From Paraburkholderia caribensis (GTDB taxonomy: Bacteria > Pseudomonadota > Gammaproteobacteria > Burkholderiales > Burkholderiaceae), in NCBI RefSeq assembly GCF_002902945.1, contig NZ_CP026104.1:248001-312000 (forward strand): a stretch of DNA of 64,000 bases. The letters are read 5' to 3'. How positions within the stretch are numbered: position 1 is the stretch's first letter; each line of letters starts with the position of its first letter. Both the position numbers and the translations under genes were made by a program. Shown one piece after another: positions 43,075 through 53,017 of the stretch. Under the pieces are notes generated by a model. That model saw nothing but the letters and a program-made list of their open reading frames with translations. It was not told where the DNA came from and did not search any database.

Positions 43075-44799
43075 TCAGGACGGCGCCGGTGCCGACTTTA
43101 GTGCGTGAAGCAACTTGTTGCCGGACGGCGTCCCCAGACCGGTGCAAGCATCCCAGCCCGTGCCTGCTGCGTAGGCGCCGTTGTTACCCACCGTAATGTC
43201 GTTGAGGACGCCGGTCGCACAGTAAGCGTAAAGCGTCGGGTTGAGGAAACCGACCTTTGTGCCGAGCGCCTGGTTAATCCGGACGATCAAGCTTGCCCAA
43301 AGCGGTGCGGATGCGCTCGTGCCACCGATCGGCTCCACGTGGCGGCCATCGACGTGCATCACCACGATTCCGGTATAGGGATCGGCAACAGCCGCCACGT
43401 CCGGTATGCCGCGACCGATTTTGTGAGGCGGATTTGCCGAGACGGGCACGCCCGCACCCTCTTGATACGGCGGTAGCCCGAAAATCGCGCTTACTCCGCC
43501 ACCTCCCGCGCCGCCTGACGGCACGCGGTCGTACTCGTTCCAGACGACTTCGTTTGCGATGCGCGGCACGGGCCCGTTCGTCGCTTTTAAGGTAGTTCCG
43601 CCGACACCTAACACCCAAGGGCTCGATGCGGGAAAGTCGGCATGCGCACCCGATGACGCATCGTCCCTGGAGCCATCATCGCCCGACGCCACGCAGACGG
43701 TGATGCCCTTGCCGCGTGCCGCCTCGAGCGCCTGATTCACGATATTGATGCTGGCGTCAGTCCACCGGCCCACCGGCTCCCGCTCGGGGTTTCCGTAGCT
43801 AATGGAGATCACTGAAATCTTGTTCTCGTCCGTGATCGCCTGATAGATTGCCTCCGACCAACCTTGCGCGCTGAACTCTGTGAAGTAGACGAAAATCTTG
43901 GCGGCCGGCACCAGTGCACCGATGACGCACAGGTCCAACATCACTTCGCCAGTGGAATCGCCTCGCTTTGACGATTGCGGTGTGTCTGGGCCCGGGGCGT
44001 TGCCGGGTCCCTGCACGACGACGGCGGTGATGGAAGGCATCTGCCCTCCGAGCGCATCTTCGAAGTAGGTTTTCAGCGCGGCGTCGCTATAGCCGCCGCG
44101 AGGGTCAGGGCTGTCACCACCATTAAACGCGAAGACTGCTACGTTCTGGCCTTGGCCAACGTACTCGCTCGGGAAGTCGTACAAGCTCGCGACTTGCCCC
44201 GGGAAGAAGGTTCCTGGCCACAGGTTGGTCAGCGCCGCGGCAGCGTCCCTAGTCGGCAAACGGCCAGCGAAGTGCGTGGAAGCACGCCGCGGGCGGCCAA
44301 TAGGACGCGTGTCCAGTCCTTCCACCGAAGCGATTATCGGGTACAAGTCGTCGGGGACGTAGACTTGGCCTTCCCGACCCCGGAAGCGACCAAGCTCAGG
44401 ATGTTCGAATTCGCCCAACTCGACACCAAAAGCCTTTTCGACGTCGGCGATTGAGCCTTCGACGAGCACACGTCGCTTGGGGATGCTGGCGTCGATGACG
44501 CTCAACCCGGCCTTCTGGGCGAACTTCTCGATCGCTTCCAAGTCGTCTGGCGATGCGCCGTAGACCTGATTGAACTCGTCGTCCGACAGGTAGGTACGCG
44601 TCGCGACAGCCGAGCTTTCCAACGCGTTGACCTTCTTCATTGCCTTAGGTGAGGGGTTAGGGTTTCGTCGGGCGAAGACGCTGAGCCGAATCTTTGTATC
44701 GGGATCTGGACTCTTAAGCCTCGTGGCGCCAGGAACAGCGACGCGACTGCTTCCACGAATGGCAATCCGTCCAGAAGGTTGTTCGGCAGGCTTGTCCAT
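43075..44799 (-). CDS. S53 family serine-carboxyl peptidase (sedolisin/kumamolisin)
   Basis: 574 residues. A pro-domain (about 40-185: TYLSDDEFNQVYGASPDDLE, VEKAFGVELGEFEHPELGRF) precedes the catalytic domain. The catalytic Glu285 and Asp289 are in GEVMLDLC, oxyanion Asp374/375 in ASGDDGS, and Ser495 in GGTSASAP. The C-terminal calcium site (VLNDITVGNNGAYAAGTGWD) is intact. S53 peptidases cut acidic-pH substrates and activate themselves by removing the pro-domain. No Sec signal is visible. It starts the transcript and is 58 nt before the LodA-like gene. By analogy to QhpE, a protease that matures another tryptophylquinone enzyme, it might process the LodA-like protein, but that is inference. 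Confidence 0.92.
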   Translation of the reverse strand: MDKPAEQPSGRIAIRGSSRVAVPGATRLKSPDPDTKIRLSVFARRNPNPSPKAMKKVNALESSAVATRTYLSDDEFNQVYGASPDDLEAIEKFAQKAGLSVIDASIPKRRVLVEGSIADVEKAFGVELGEFEHPELGRFRGREGQVYVPDDLYPIIASVEGLDTRPIGRPRRASTHFAGRLPTRDAAAALTNLWPGTFFPGQVASLYDFPSEYVGQGQNVAVFAFNGGDSPDPRGGYSDAALKTYFEDALGGQMPSITAVVVQGPGNAPGPDTPQSSKRGDSTGEVMLDLCVIGALVPAAKIFVYFTEFSAQGWSEAIYQAITDENKISVISISYGNPEREPVGRWTDASINIVNQALEAARGKGITVCVASGDDGSRDDASSGAHADFPASSPWVLGVGGTTLKATNGPVPRIANEVVWNEYDRVPSGGAGGGGVSAIFGLPPYQEGAGVPVSANPPHKIGRGIPDVAAVADPYTGIVVMHVDGRHVEPIGGTSASAPLWASLIVRINQALGTKVGFLNPTLYAYCATGVLNDITVGNNGAYAAGTGWDACTGLGTPSGNKLLHALKSAPAPS

Positions 44800-45341
44800 G
44801 ATCTTCCCTTCGTGCCATTTTGGCAGTTAGTACAACAAGTTCACTTCAGACTGGCTTGGGTATGCAAACCGGACGTTGCCAAAAGTATGGTAGTAATGCG
44901 ATGCACTTCTTCAACCGTTTAACAGGGCCGGAGATTGCCGTAGAATATTTGCACCGGCCGCTCCTGGAGAATTCACCGGCTTTAGATGTAATCCACATTT
45001 GCGTTAATCAAAACAGTCATTGAGACAAGTGCAGTAGCAGAAAAGCCGCGAGGCCCGCAATCACGGCACCCGCTGACGAGACAGCAACCAGAAATGGCAA
45101 CTTAAAGAGCTGATATGGGGAGTAAAGGTCCCTTCCTGGTTAGAAGAGTGGATGACCGACTTTCACGATAGACGAAGGTGAGGTAGTAGCAAGGGGCAAA
45201 GGTGCAGAACGTGCGAGAACGCACGTTACCGAATTTTTGCTAGCTAACGGCTGTGTTGTCCTGCTCGCTTGATCGTCCGGCTCTTTGGTCGGTCGAGCAA
45301 GAAGCGCTTTCTCAGAGTGTGTGTCGAGTGAAGGGAATGTA
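44800..45341. other. Stretch without a recognisable gene
   Basis: AT-richer DNA upstream of the S53 gene. A minus-strand frame at about 45023-45140 encodes a single hydrophobic segment (FKLPFLVAVSSAGAVIAGLA) before a stop, but has no clear start; it may be the tail of a lost membrane-protein gene. Confidence 0.4.
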
Positions 45342-45612
45342 AGGGAAGGTCTACAAAAGTCCTGGCGTTGCCGTGAGCTTGGACTATCCTCGGAACAGGA
45401 TAGTCGGGGAGTGGCGCGATCACACAGGTCGGTCTTGCTCTGGATCTGTCAACGAAGCGCACCCGCAAGCGCGAATTTCTCGATGAGATGACCCGCGTCG
45501 TGGCGTGGCAGAAACTGATTGCGTTCATCGAGCCGCACTACCCTAAAGGCAAGCCGGGCCGCCCGCCGTTTCCAGTCGCGACGATGCTGCGTATTCACTT
45601 CTTGCATGTATG
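45342..45612 (+). mobile_element. IS5-type insertion sequence, left-end fragment
   Basis: GGGAAGGTCTACAAAAGTCC at 45342-45361 resembles an IS5-group terminal repeat. From about 45418 the frame reads ITQVGLALDLSTKRTRKREF, LDEMTRVVAWQKLIAFIEPH and YPKGKPGRPPFPVATMLRI, the N-terminal part of an IS5-family transposase, and stops matching at about 45610 (HFLHV). The catalytic domain and right end are gone. Confidence 0.75.
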
Positions 45613-45945
45613 GACCCGACGCGTTTTGTAGGCTTCTTTTGTGACGTAAAACGGTCTGCAAACATGTATCAGGCCGCCTGGTGGGCTTGCCTGCACGCCC
45701 GCGGCGTTGATGAGATTCGCGCGCCCCGTCCTTGGCAGCAGTTCGGCCTTTTTAGTCGGCCGACAGAAAGTACAGGATCGTGGGACGCTGGTCTAACCGG
45801 TTTTGTCATCACAATCAGGAAGCTTCGCAAACCAGTGGTGGTATATGCGACGGTTCCTGACACGAACTCCTTATCGGTTCAGTGCCTTTATGAATCAGCC
45901 TGTGCTACAGACTTGTATGTGGCTTCAGTGCTCAGAAGTGCGTGA
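45610..45945 (+). CDS. Hypothetical 111-residue protein, doubtful
   Basis: Opens at the break point of the IS5 fragment. It includes WWACLHARGVDEIRAPRPWQ, KPVVVYATVPDTN and YESACATDLYVASVL. I recognise no family and see no ribosome site. The composition is less GC-biased at third positions than real genes nearby. It may be the remnant of a gene cut by the insertion. Confidence 0.25.
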   Translation: MDPTRFVGFFCDVKRSANMYQAAWWACLHARGVDEIRAPRPWQQFGLFSRPTESTGSWDAGLTGFVITIRKLRKPVVVYATVPDTNSLSVQCLYESACATDLYVASVLRSA

Positions 45946-46832
45946 ACGATAGCCACATTGGCACCCCCTGAGTCGTTGCCCGCCTCCGAGACGCCGCGGC
46001 AGAATCCGGCTCCGCTCCCCTTCACGTCCGCGACCAGTCTGGAAAATCTGCACGGTATCGCACGGATAGCAGAAGCATTGATCAAGACGCTGGCAGGTAA
46101 GGCACGCACGGGTCGACTTGACGATCTGAAAGCCCTGGAACTTCTGCAGCAAGCGGTATTGTTGTAGTTGTTGCAGGGCGTGGCGATGTCGATCAAGCAA
46201 CGACGACGACGCCGATCATTGTGAGCGCCAAGCTCTCGATAGATCGGCGTCGAGGTTCATGATGGTCGCATGCAACTGCAACGACACCTTTACAGGTGAC
46301 CCGTTCCGTTGTCTGTTGTCACGCATCTCGGTTTTTATGTCAACTCTCTTCGCAGTCGCCCTCGCGGTGTCGTCGACTATGCCCGCCGACCGGTCTCCGG
46401 TCAAAATGACGCTCGGCGATACGAGCCGTGAGCCTGCTTCAGGGCTTCAGGTCAGGTTGCCGCCATTCGCAAACTAGTATCGGCGAATGACGCTTCCCAC
46501 TGTCAACCAACGAGTCTTCCCGACCCAGCTCGGACGTTCGAAATGCCTCATTCCAAATGGCAGGTTCGCGGGACAACGGCCGCTCAGGTGACTGACCAGT
46601 TCGACGCATATTCGGCCGCCCCGGCCATTCGACAGTAATGGGGCCGCAGGCACTTCCTCGCGCGAAAATTCCATCTTGGAAGCTTAACGTTTGGAAAATG
46701 CAATCCTGAACAGATGGAAAGGATGCGGACTCAACACCTGCGCTGGAAATCACCGTTTTAGGTTACCGAACGTCGGACGTTTGCACTATAAAGTGAGGAA
46801 GCTCCATCGCTTCCCGTTGAATTGGAGGCATT
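45946..46832. other. Mostly non-coding stretch with one weak small frame
   Basis: A plus-strand frame from a TTG at 45958 to 46167 encodes about 69 residues (SLENLHGIARIAEALIKTLA, LDDLKALELLQQAVLL) and looks helical; it could be the end of a degraded gene. Nothing else in the stretch is convincing. Confidence 0.3.
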
Positions 46833-47804
46833 ATGCCTCTCCAGTGTTACCGATTTCGGCATTTCGTGAAGCGCCGATTCCAAGCGTACCGAACACTTAT
46901 TATCGTCCATTTACCCATTGGCATGCCGCGTCGTTTGCTCCTGGGCGGACTAACGTTGTTCGAAAAATGGATACGAAAATATGCGGTGTTCTGGCTGCGT
47001 CATTGCCGAAAGATCGCTGTCGCTGTTTGCATTCTTGTTACCTTATCTGCATTCCACCTGCTGTTTCGCGCTCCGAATCTCGATCCATATGTCACATATG
47101 AACGGCAGCCGGACGGGACTTGGAAGATATACGAGGAGTATCGCGTCGTGGAAAGCCCGTATGTTTATTACCGCTCCGCAGCGACCAGTTCGGCGGATCC
47201 ACACGACCGGGACAATATCCCGGGATGCAGACCCGATCCCACGATGGCGGGGGAAGCATGGATAATCATGCGCGCAACTATCGAAATTCCTTCCGTCGGC
47301 CCCGCTTTATCAACTTTGAAGTCGTTAGAGGTTTCGCAACTATTGTTTTCGTACTATCTGCACGGATGGCCCGGAAAACTATTTTTCTCCGATCGCAAGA
47401 ACGATGTTGCGTCCTGTCGCGACATCGAAGCACGGCTTCCGCAAGGTGCAGAGATAACCAGCGGTGACGTGCTTGCGCTCACTAAAATTGAAACAACGGA
47501 ATCTTATCCGTCTACCGTGGCATGTAACGCGTACGAATGGCATCCGTTACCATTTGAGAAAACTGATCCCCCGTGTGGGGACGAGTATGTCGAGCGCCCG
47601 GTTTTGCTCAAGTCAAACGGACACGTCGTCGGGGCAAAAACCGTGTTCAGGAACTGGTTACAGGATGAAGGCGTGGATCGATGTGCCCGGATCAGCGTGC
47701 CGTTCATTCCGCCTCCCGGCTGGGTGCCCCCCGTGCCATCCGGTACAATCTGTCATCCCTTCCAGACGGAAGGTAGTCCGAATCTGCCTGTCGGAATTAT
47801 CTAA
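46833..47804 (+). CDS. Membrane-anchored protein of unknown function
   Basis: 323 residues; ATG at 46833 with GGAGG 4 nt upstream, so the long N-terminus is probably real. A basic N-terminal region (about 1-58, RHFVKRRFQAYR) precedes one hydrophobic helix at about 60-80 (KIAVAVCILVTLSAFHLLF). The rest should face the periplasm and has six or more Cys (CRPDP, ASCRDIE, VACNAY, PPCGDE, DRCARI, TICHPF) that could form disulfides. ESPYVYYRSAATSSADPHDR and DVLALTKIETTESYPSTVAC suggest a beta-rich domain. No family is recognised and no operon partner is present. Confidence 0.7.
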   Translation: MPLQCYRFRHFVKRRFQAYRTLIIVHLPIGMPRRLLLGGLTLFEKWIRKYAVFWLRHCRKIAVAVCILVTLSAFHLLFRAPNLDPYVTYERQPDGTWKIYEEYRVVESPYVYYRSAATSSADPHDRDNIPGCRPDPTMAGEAWIIMRATIEIPSVGPALSTLKSLEVSQLLFSYYLHGWPGKLFFSDRKNDVASCRDIEARLPQGAEITSGDVLALTKIETTESYPSTVACNAYEWHPLPFEKTDPPCGDEYVERPVLLKSNGHVVGAKTVFRNWLQDEGVDRCARISVPFIPPPGWVPPVPSGTICHPFQTEGSPNLPVGII

Positions 47805-48247
47805 ATCGAATCTCCGGGGCCGATCCACGCTGCGGCACGCCGGCTCTGAATGAGCAAACTAATGGATCGGTATCGGAGCTCGGCGGCAGTCGATATGGGC
47901 GAACGATGAACTGATCAAGGTGTGAGTTTCCTGAAGGCGGCGTAGCCCGGTACTCGAGCAACCCGCGTGAAAACTTCGCAACGGGCAGAACCCGACCTGC
48001 GTCCTAAGATAGCGGCAGGCTCATGAGACGGAACTCTGTAATGCGTTACCCAATCCGCGCATGTCAGTGTGATCCACCGTCGGTTTTACTGCTACGTCGC
48101 CCTCAGGAAATTCGAATACCTAATCGAGAAAATTCGAAAACCGATCGTGCTTGACAAGGAAAGTCATATCAGTTTTCTTATTTCCAGCCGTAGTTTTTCG
48201 CATCAAACTTGACCGCCACGAGACGCATCACAGCTCCGTCCCAGTTG
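47805..48247. other. Stretch without a recognisable gene
   Basis: I see nothing coding or structured here beyond short frames. It separates the plus-strand membrane-protein gene from the end of the minus-strand defence genes, so it is a convergent gap. Confidence 0.4.
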
Positions 48248-51200
48248 CTATTCGACGAAGAACCGGGCAAGGAACTGTCGAACGGCTCTGACTGTCCGGA
48301 CGTCGCCCATATCGTCCAGTAGATCTCGTGGTGACAGCGAATCTGGTGATAGCGCCGCGCTGAGCGCCTCGACGACGTTTGCCGGAATCAGCCGCTCAAG
48401 CGAAGACGCGATTTCCCTATCGAGCGTACTTGCGCCAATCCATGCCGGCACAAGCAATGCCCGCTTCTGAGTGTTGCCTGCGATCTCCTTCGCAAGAGCA
48501 GCCAACTCTTCGTCGGGAGTTGCGATTCCTGCCAGCAACGAGAGTCTCGCTGCAATCGACGGCGGCGCCTCCTCAATCAGCCGCGCACTGATTGGAAATT
48601 CGAGGCTAGCGTCAGCAACACCGATTAGCGCAACAAGAGCATTGCAGACGGCTAACGCCATCACACGGTCAGTTAAATCTACAGCGAGGCGAGTTACTTC
48701 GCGACGCACATCGTGCGATCCATTTGTTAGCAGACTGTTCAGCAGCCCTCGCCGAACATCGGGGTCAGACGTAGCCTTTGCTATCTCAATGATTCTTTCG
48801 GCGATGTCGATTTCCAGGCATGGATATGTTCCGAAGACGCTGGCTGCTTCAACTGCGATCGGAAACGACGAATCTTCGCCATACCGTTCGTAGTGCGTGC
48901 TCCACGTATCCGCCGCAAGTTTCAACAGCGCCCCCTCATGTCGTCGGTCTTTGCGGACAGCGAGTAGCGCAAGAAGTTGTTTGCGGACTCGATTTCCCGG
49001 GTCTTCGGCAAAAGCCAGAAGTCCGTCCGGTAGCACGTTTGGAAAATGACGCGCTTCCAGCTCAAGCGCAATTCGCCGCACATCGGCGAAGCGATGTGTC
49101 AATGCATATTCGACAATCGGGTCAATATCCAAACGCCCCGCGAGACCGACCGCCTTCGTGATGGCTTCGACCTCATCCTCCGTGTTTTCCGTGCCAACGC
49201 GCAAGGCAGTCTGCAGCAGGTCTGCTATATTGGAATCGCCGCTTTTCGCCAATATCTCGGCTTGTGCCACGCGAAGGACATTGTTGTTCCCTGCATCGAT
49301 CCTTTCGAGTATGGCGCGAGCGTCGCCGTCCAAGGCGGTCGCACTGGCGGGATCCAGAATCGCGCGCACTACCGCTTCTGTGCTAGGGGCGGCCGCATCG
49401 CAGATTTTGGCAACCGCGTCTCTCCCCTCATCCATCCATGCATGTGTGGTGGCGTTTTTAATGTCTAACGCAAGCTCGCAAATACGCGAGTACGCTTTTC
49501 TTTGCTCCAGACTTTCAATCAACCCCGGAATTCCTTCGGAATTTAAACGCGCAAGAACGAGCTCAGCCTCTTGCCGAATTGAATGCTTGTCAGCTCCTTG
49601 CTCGATCCTCTTCTCGAGAAAAGGCAGCAAACACGCCGGAAGTTGATCACCAATTGCGTCCCACAAATCATCTTCTTCGGCTGTGTCAAACAATCTTGAT
49701 GCCAGTGCCAGCCACTCCTCGTCAGTCGGAGGTACCTCCGTAGCAAGACGAATCGCGCGCGCCCAGAAAAATCGCAAATGTTCAGCGTGTCTATGCTGGT
49801 CGAGCGCTTCCCAGCCCTTGATGCTTCTGACCCGGTCAGCATACGCCTCGAGGAAGCTGCGTGCAGTGTGAGCATCTTCGCTGCGATTCTCTAAATGATG
49901 CTCGGCTGCTTCTTCGTCAAACTCACCATTAAGCTTACGCAGATAAAAATCGTCCTCATCGCCTTGCGAGACCTTGGCGTCATATTTCACCGATGCATCT
50001 ACAACCCGCTCGAAGGCTTCAAGATTTGCGATCGCGCCAGCAACTATGACGTTAGCGTTTGAATTGAAACCGTCCTGAACGATGTCCAAGGCTGCATCGA
50101 TAAAGGCCTCATTAAGCCCATCGGTCAGGCGGAGCAAGTCATCAGCAAAACCGTCTGAATAGAATCCGTTGACTCGCGGAAGTTTGTTGCGGATGAAACC
50201 CGCGCAAATAGGCCGTGTGGCCGGATCGGCGACCAGAAGGGCGAAGTCGTTCTCGTCTAGTGCCCGTGGAATCCAGTCGTCCATAAAATATCTGCGCGCG
50301 TCGGACTTGTCATTAAGCCAATTCGCCAGCAGGGTGACCGGAGACTGAGGAGAACCAGTAACCGCCGCCAGATCCAGGTCATCGTCAAAGTCGGGCCCCA
50401 CACTCGTCAGGCGGTCCCGGAGCCATGCATCAATCGCGCTCTGGCTATCCGGATCGATTTGCAGACGGAAGTCGTCGAGTCGCCGCGCAGCACGTAGCAC
50501 TCTCGACGCGCCTTCGGCGTCATAGGAAGCCAGCGCTTGAACAACCAGTCTCAACGTTTTCGCTGCCAAGCGCTTTTGGCCAAGAACTACGTTGCGCAGC
50601 CCCAGATCCACTCGCGGGTGACGAAAGGTAAAAACGTCGCTTCGCTCGCGAAGGTAATGACCCGCAGTAAGTAGTTCAATCAGATTAAAGAATCCATCCT
50701 CGAGCGAGTCATCTCGCTCGAATAGCGCATCCTCAAGATCCCGCAGCTGCTTGCTGCTCTGATTCGCTTGGACCTTAAATGCGGCCCATAGAACCATCGC
50801 CCATCTATGCTCTTTGGAGTCATCGACCTTCCTCACCAGCGAAACTTCAATCGACTCCTCTTCCGCCTGTTTGAGACATCGGTTGACAAACGAGCGATCG
50901 CTTTCTTTCGCTGCTGGGCCCTCCGCAACCGCATCGAAGTACAACTGCATGAACAAGGGCGTGGTTAACTCGTCAACAGCGTCCTTTCGATATGGGAGAA
51001 TCCGCTCCTGGAGATGGCGAGGCAGTTTGTTGGCAAATCGCTCAAACAGCTCGATTCTCTTCGGCGAACTGTAGCTTGTCTCGTCGAGAGTGACGAACCA
51101 CTTTTTGTGAGGTTGCGCTTTGCTCTCGACCAACATGTCGCCTCGGGTCGTAATGACAATTTTGCGATCGACGCTTGCGCTCCGGAGTACTTCGGTGATT

Positions 51201-52186
51201 CCATGTCGCCATGCCTTCGCTTTCGGCTCCAGTTCGAACCGCCCCCAAGGATCCTCCACCTCGAAAACAACCGGGAGCGGGCCCCGGTACTCCCTTACCT
51301 TTTCTGGTCCGCCTTCCACATACTCGACGTTAAGGCCGGGCAACTCGTCCCGCAAGTCGGCAACCAGTGCTTTTCCCGCGCTGGTCTTTCCGCTCCCGGA
51401 AGGCCCTGCGATGATGACGGCATGCTTTTCATCGAGCGAACTTTTGAGTTCCGCCCAGTTGCTGGGGCGAACAAAGTCTTCTAGATCCGGCGATTGACCT
51501 ACGTAACCTTTGTATTTAATGACTATGCGTATCGCATCTTCGCGAGATAGAACACCACCAGCCTCGCCGCGCATCCGCCCTAGCACGGTTCGGCGAAACT
51601 CTTCGCGGCAATCGTGAACGAGCCCCGACGGTATATGGCATGTGCGGGCCAAGAGCGCCTCGGTCCGGTAGTTGAGCCGCTCAGTGTCAAGAGAGGACAG
51701 GATGGCAAATCGTCCATCAGCGTCAGCCGGCAGCTTATCTTTCAGGGTCTTAGGCAACTTCCCAGCAGCCGGCCAACGGTGCAGACTATCAGTCTCGATG
51801 TCGATGAGAACGCCCTCAACGGCCGCATTAGTCACCAAAACGTATCGAATATTGGCGTCTAGGAGCCGGTCTTTCACTTTCTCGCGTCGAACGCCCGCGT
51901 CGACCAGGTTGGACACGTCGGTACGCTTCCACGGCCCCGTAGACCGAGTTTTGCACTGGATAACGAGACGATATGACGCGACATATGCGACTTCCGTCGC
52001 GACGGGCGGCTCATCTTCGACGTCCGATTCCAGGTCCTCCTCGCTTGCCGGCTCAATTTCCAGACAGGCTGTCGCATTCTGCTCAAGCATCAGCACCAAG
52101 GCAGACCATACTGAAACGTCCAGTTGATAGAGGTAGCCCAGCAATGAGGTGGTCCCGCTGGAGGGTTCGTAGTCTTTGTCAGTCAT
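48248..52186 (-). CDS. Nuclease-STAND ATPase, AVAST-like defence protein
   Basis: 1312 residues from the ATG at 52186 (MTDKDYEPSSGTTSLLGYLY); the frame is open further upstream only from a TTG. N-terminal domain (about 10-200) looks like the Cap4/DUF4297 nuclease: GYLYQLDVSVWSAL, acidic LEIEPASEEDLE (Glu43, Glu45) and LVIQCK with Gln77 and Lys79. Walker A GPSGSGKT at 261-268 opens a STAND-type NTPase (PLPVVFEVEDPWGRF, KIVITTRGD). The last ~700 residues are helical HEAT/TPR-like repeats. In AVAST systems such proteins sense conserved phage proteins through the repeats, oligomerise and cut DNA. Short HEPN and Gabija genes lie directly upstream on the same strand. Confidence 0.82.
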   Translation of the reverse strand: MTDKDYEPSSGTTSLLGYLYQLDVSVWSALVLMLEQNATACLEIEPASEEDLESDVEDEPPVATEVAYVASYRLVIQCKTRSTGPWKRTDVSNLVDAGVRREKVKDRLLDANIRYVLVTNAAVEGVLIDIETDSLHRWPAAGKLPKTLKDKLPADADGRFAILSSLDTERLNYRTEALLARTCHIPSGLVHDCREEFRRTVLGRMRGEAGGVLSREDAIRIVIKYKGYVGQSPDLEDFVRPSNWAELKSSLDEKHAVIIAGPSGSGKTSAGKALVADLRDELPGLNVEYVEGGPEKVREYRGPLPVVFEVEDPWGRFELEPKAKAWRHGITEVLRSASVDRKIVITTRGDMLVESKAQPHKKWFVTLDETSYSSPKRIELFERFANKLPRHLQERILPYRKDAVDELTTPLFMQLYFDAVAEGPAAKESDRSFVNRCLKQAEEESIEVSLVRKVDDSKEHRWAMVLWAAFKVQANQSSKQLRDLEDALFERDDSLEDGFFNLIELLTAGHYLRERSDVFTFRHPRVDLGLRNVVLGQKRLAAKTLRLVVQALASYDAEGASRVLRAARRLDDFRLQIDPDSQSAIDAWLRDRLTSVGPDFDDDLDLAAVTGSPQSPVTLLANWLNDKSDARRYFMDDWIPRALDENDFALLVADPATRPICAGFIRNKLPRVNGFYSDGFADDLLRLTDGLNEAFIDAALDIVQDGFNSNANVIVAGAIANLEAFERVVDASVKYDAKVSQGDEDDFYLRKLNGEFDEEAAEHHLENRSEDAHTARSFLEAYADRVRSIKGWEALDQHRHAEHLRFFWARAIRLATEVPPTDEEWLALASRLFDTAEEDDLWDAIGDQLPACLLPFLEKRIEQGADKHSIRQEAELVLARLNSEGIPGLIESLEQRKAYSRICELALDIKNATTHAWMDEGRDAVAKICDAAAPSTEAVVRAILDPASATALDGDARAILERIDAGNNNVLRVAQAEILAKSGDSNIADLLQTALRVGTENTEDEVEAITKAVGLAGRLDIDPIVEYALTHRFADVRRIALELEARHFPNVLPDGLLAFAEDPGNRVRKQLLALLAVRKDRRHEGALLKLAADTWSTHYERYGEDSSFPIAVEAASVFGTYPCLEIDIAERIIEIAKATSDPDVRRGLLNSLLTNGSHDVRREVTRLAVDLTDRVMALAVCNALVALIGVADASLEFPISARLIEEAPPSIAARLSLLAGIATPDEELAALAKEIAGNTQKRALLVPAWIGASTLDREIASSLERLIPANVVEALSAALSPDSLSPRDLLDDMGDVRTVRAVRQFLARFFVE

Positions 52187-52379
52187 AGCGAGGAAAAGGC
52201 AACCAGATAGCAATATTCCCTTCAGTTCCAACCGGTCGTAAGACCTGTCTCAGAACGGGAATCAAAGGTTAATCATCGTTCGTTCGACGCGTCAGGCTCA
52301 GGGATGACAGGTTGACCATCTCAATCTCGGCGCTAGCCTCTTGCCGCAGACTAGGCTAGGAACTGCATTCAGAAGATAA

Positions 52380-52871
52380 TCAAGCGTCGCCCGTCTCATA
52401 AGCCAGTCTGATCTCACCGATGTGATTGACGCAAGCTTCGAGCATCGTCATCGAAGCTTGAATCAGGTTCAAATCGCGATTGGCATCATCGTGGTCGAAA
52501 TACTTTCCGCCGTGAAACAGGTTGTTGCGGACCCGGCGCATGAGCACCAGAGCGCACTCGATTTCGGTTCGTCGGCCGGCCGGAGATGGGATATCTTCGA
52601 AACGTGCCCGCTCGCCACGCACAATCTGCTTGCGCGGTGGATTGTCCAGCAGATATCTAATTGCGTTGGCTAACTCGGGATGCTCGCAAGGATCGAGCGC
52701 AGCTGCGACCTCGCTGCCGAATTTGTTCCACGCGGGATTCGCGGATTCACCTTCATTGCCAGCAGCAAATCTGGTGGCCTTGAGGGCAAATTCCGCACGG
52801 GCGAATTGTGCCAAAAATGAGATGGCAGTCCCGCGGGAGATTCTGAGTTCCTCCCACTTTTCATCCAGCAC
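52380..52871 (-). CDS. Small HEPN-domain protein
   Basis: 163 residues, all-helical. The HEPN motif R-x4-H is present as Arg115 to His120 in RRVRNNLFHGGK, followed by KYFDHDDANRDLNLIQASMTMLEACVNHI, typical of the last HEPN helix. HEPN proteins are often RNases in toxin-antitoxin and phage-defence systems; the polar Asn after Arg matches the Rx4-6H form of active members. It lies between gajB (146 bp upstream) and the nuclease-STAND gene (193 bp downstream), all minus strand. It might be an accessory effector of either system or stand alone; no antitoxin is evident. Confidence 0.75.
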   Translation of the reverse strand: MLDEKWEELRISRGTAISFLAQFARAEFALKATRFAAGNEGESANPAWNKFGSEVAAALDPCEHPELANAIRYLLDNPPRKQIVRGERARFEDIPSPAGRRTEIECALVLMRRVRNNLFHGGKYFDHDDANRDLNLIQASMTMLEACVNHIGEIRLAYETGDA

Positions 52872-53017
52872 TGGAGTCCTCCTGTCGAGGAAATTGAGAT
52901 TCTGATCAAGTCACGCTCCCCAGACATGCTACTGCCACGACGCCGGTGATGAAGGTGCGTCTGGGCGCCCACTCACCTGTAGAGACACCGGGGTCTATCA
53001 ATAGCGGAAACCAGCCT

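Noticed and set aside
45023..45140. Short minus-strand frame with one hydrophobic helix
   Set aside because: In-frame stop just upstream and no proper start; kept only as a note in the surrounding stretch.
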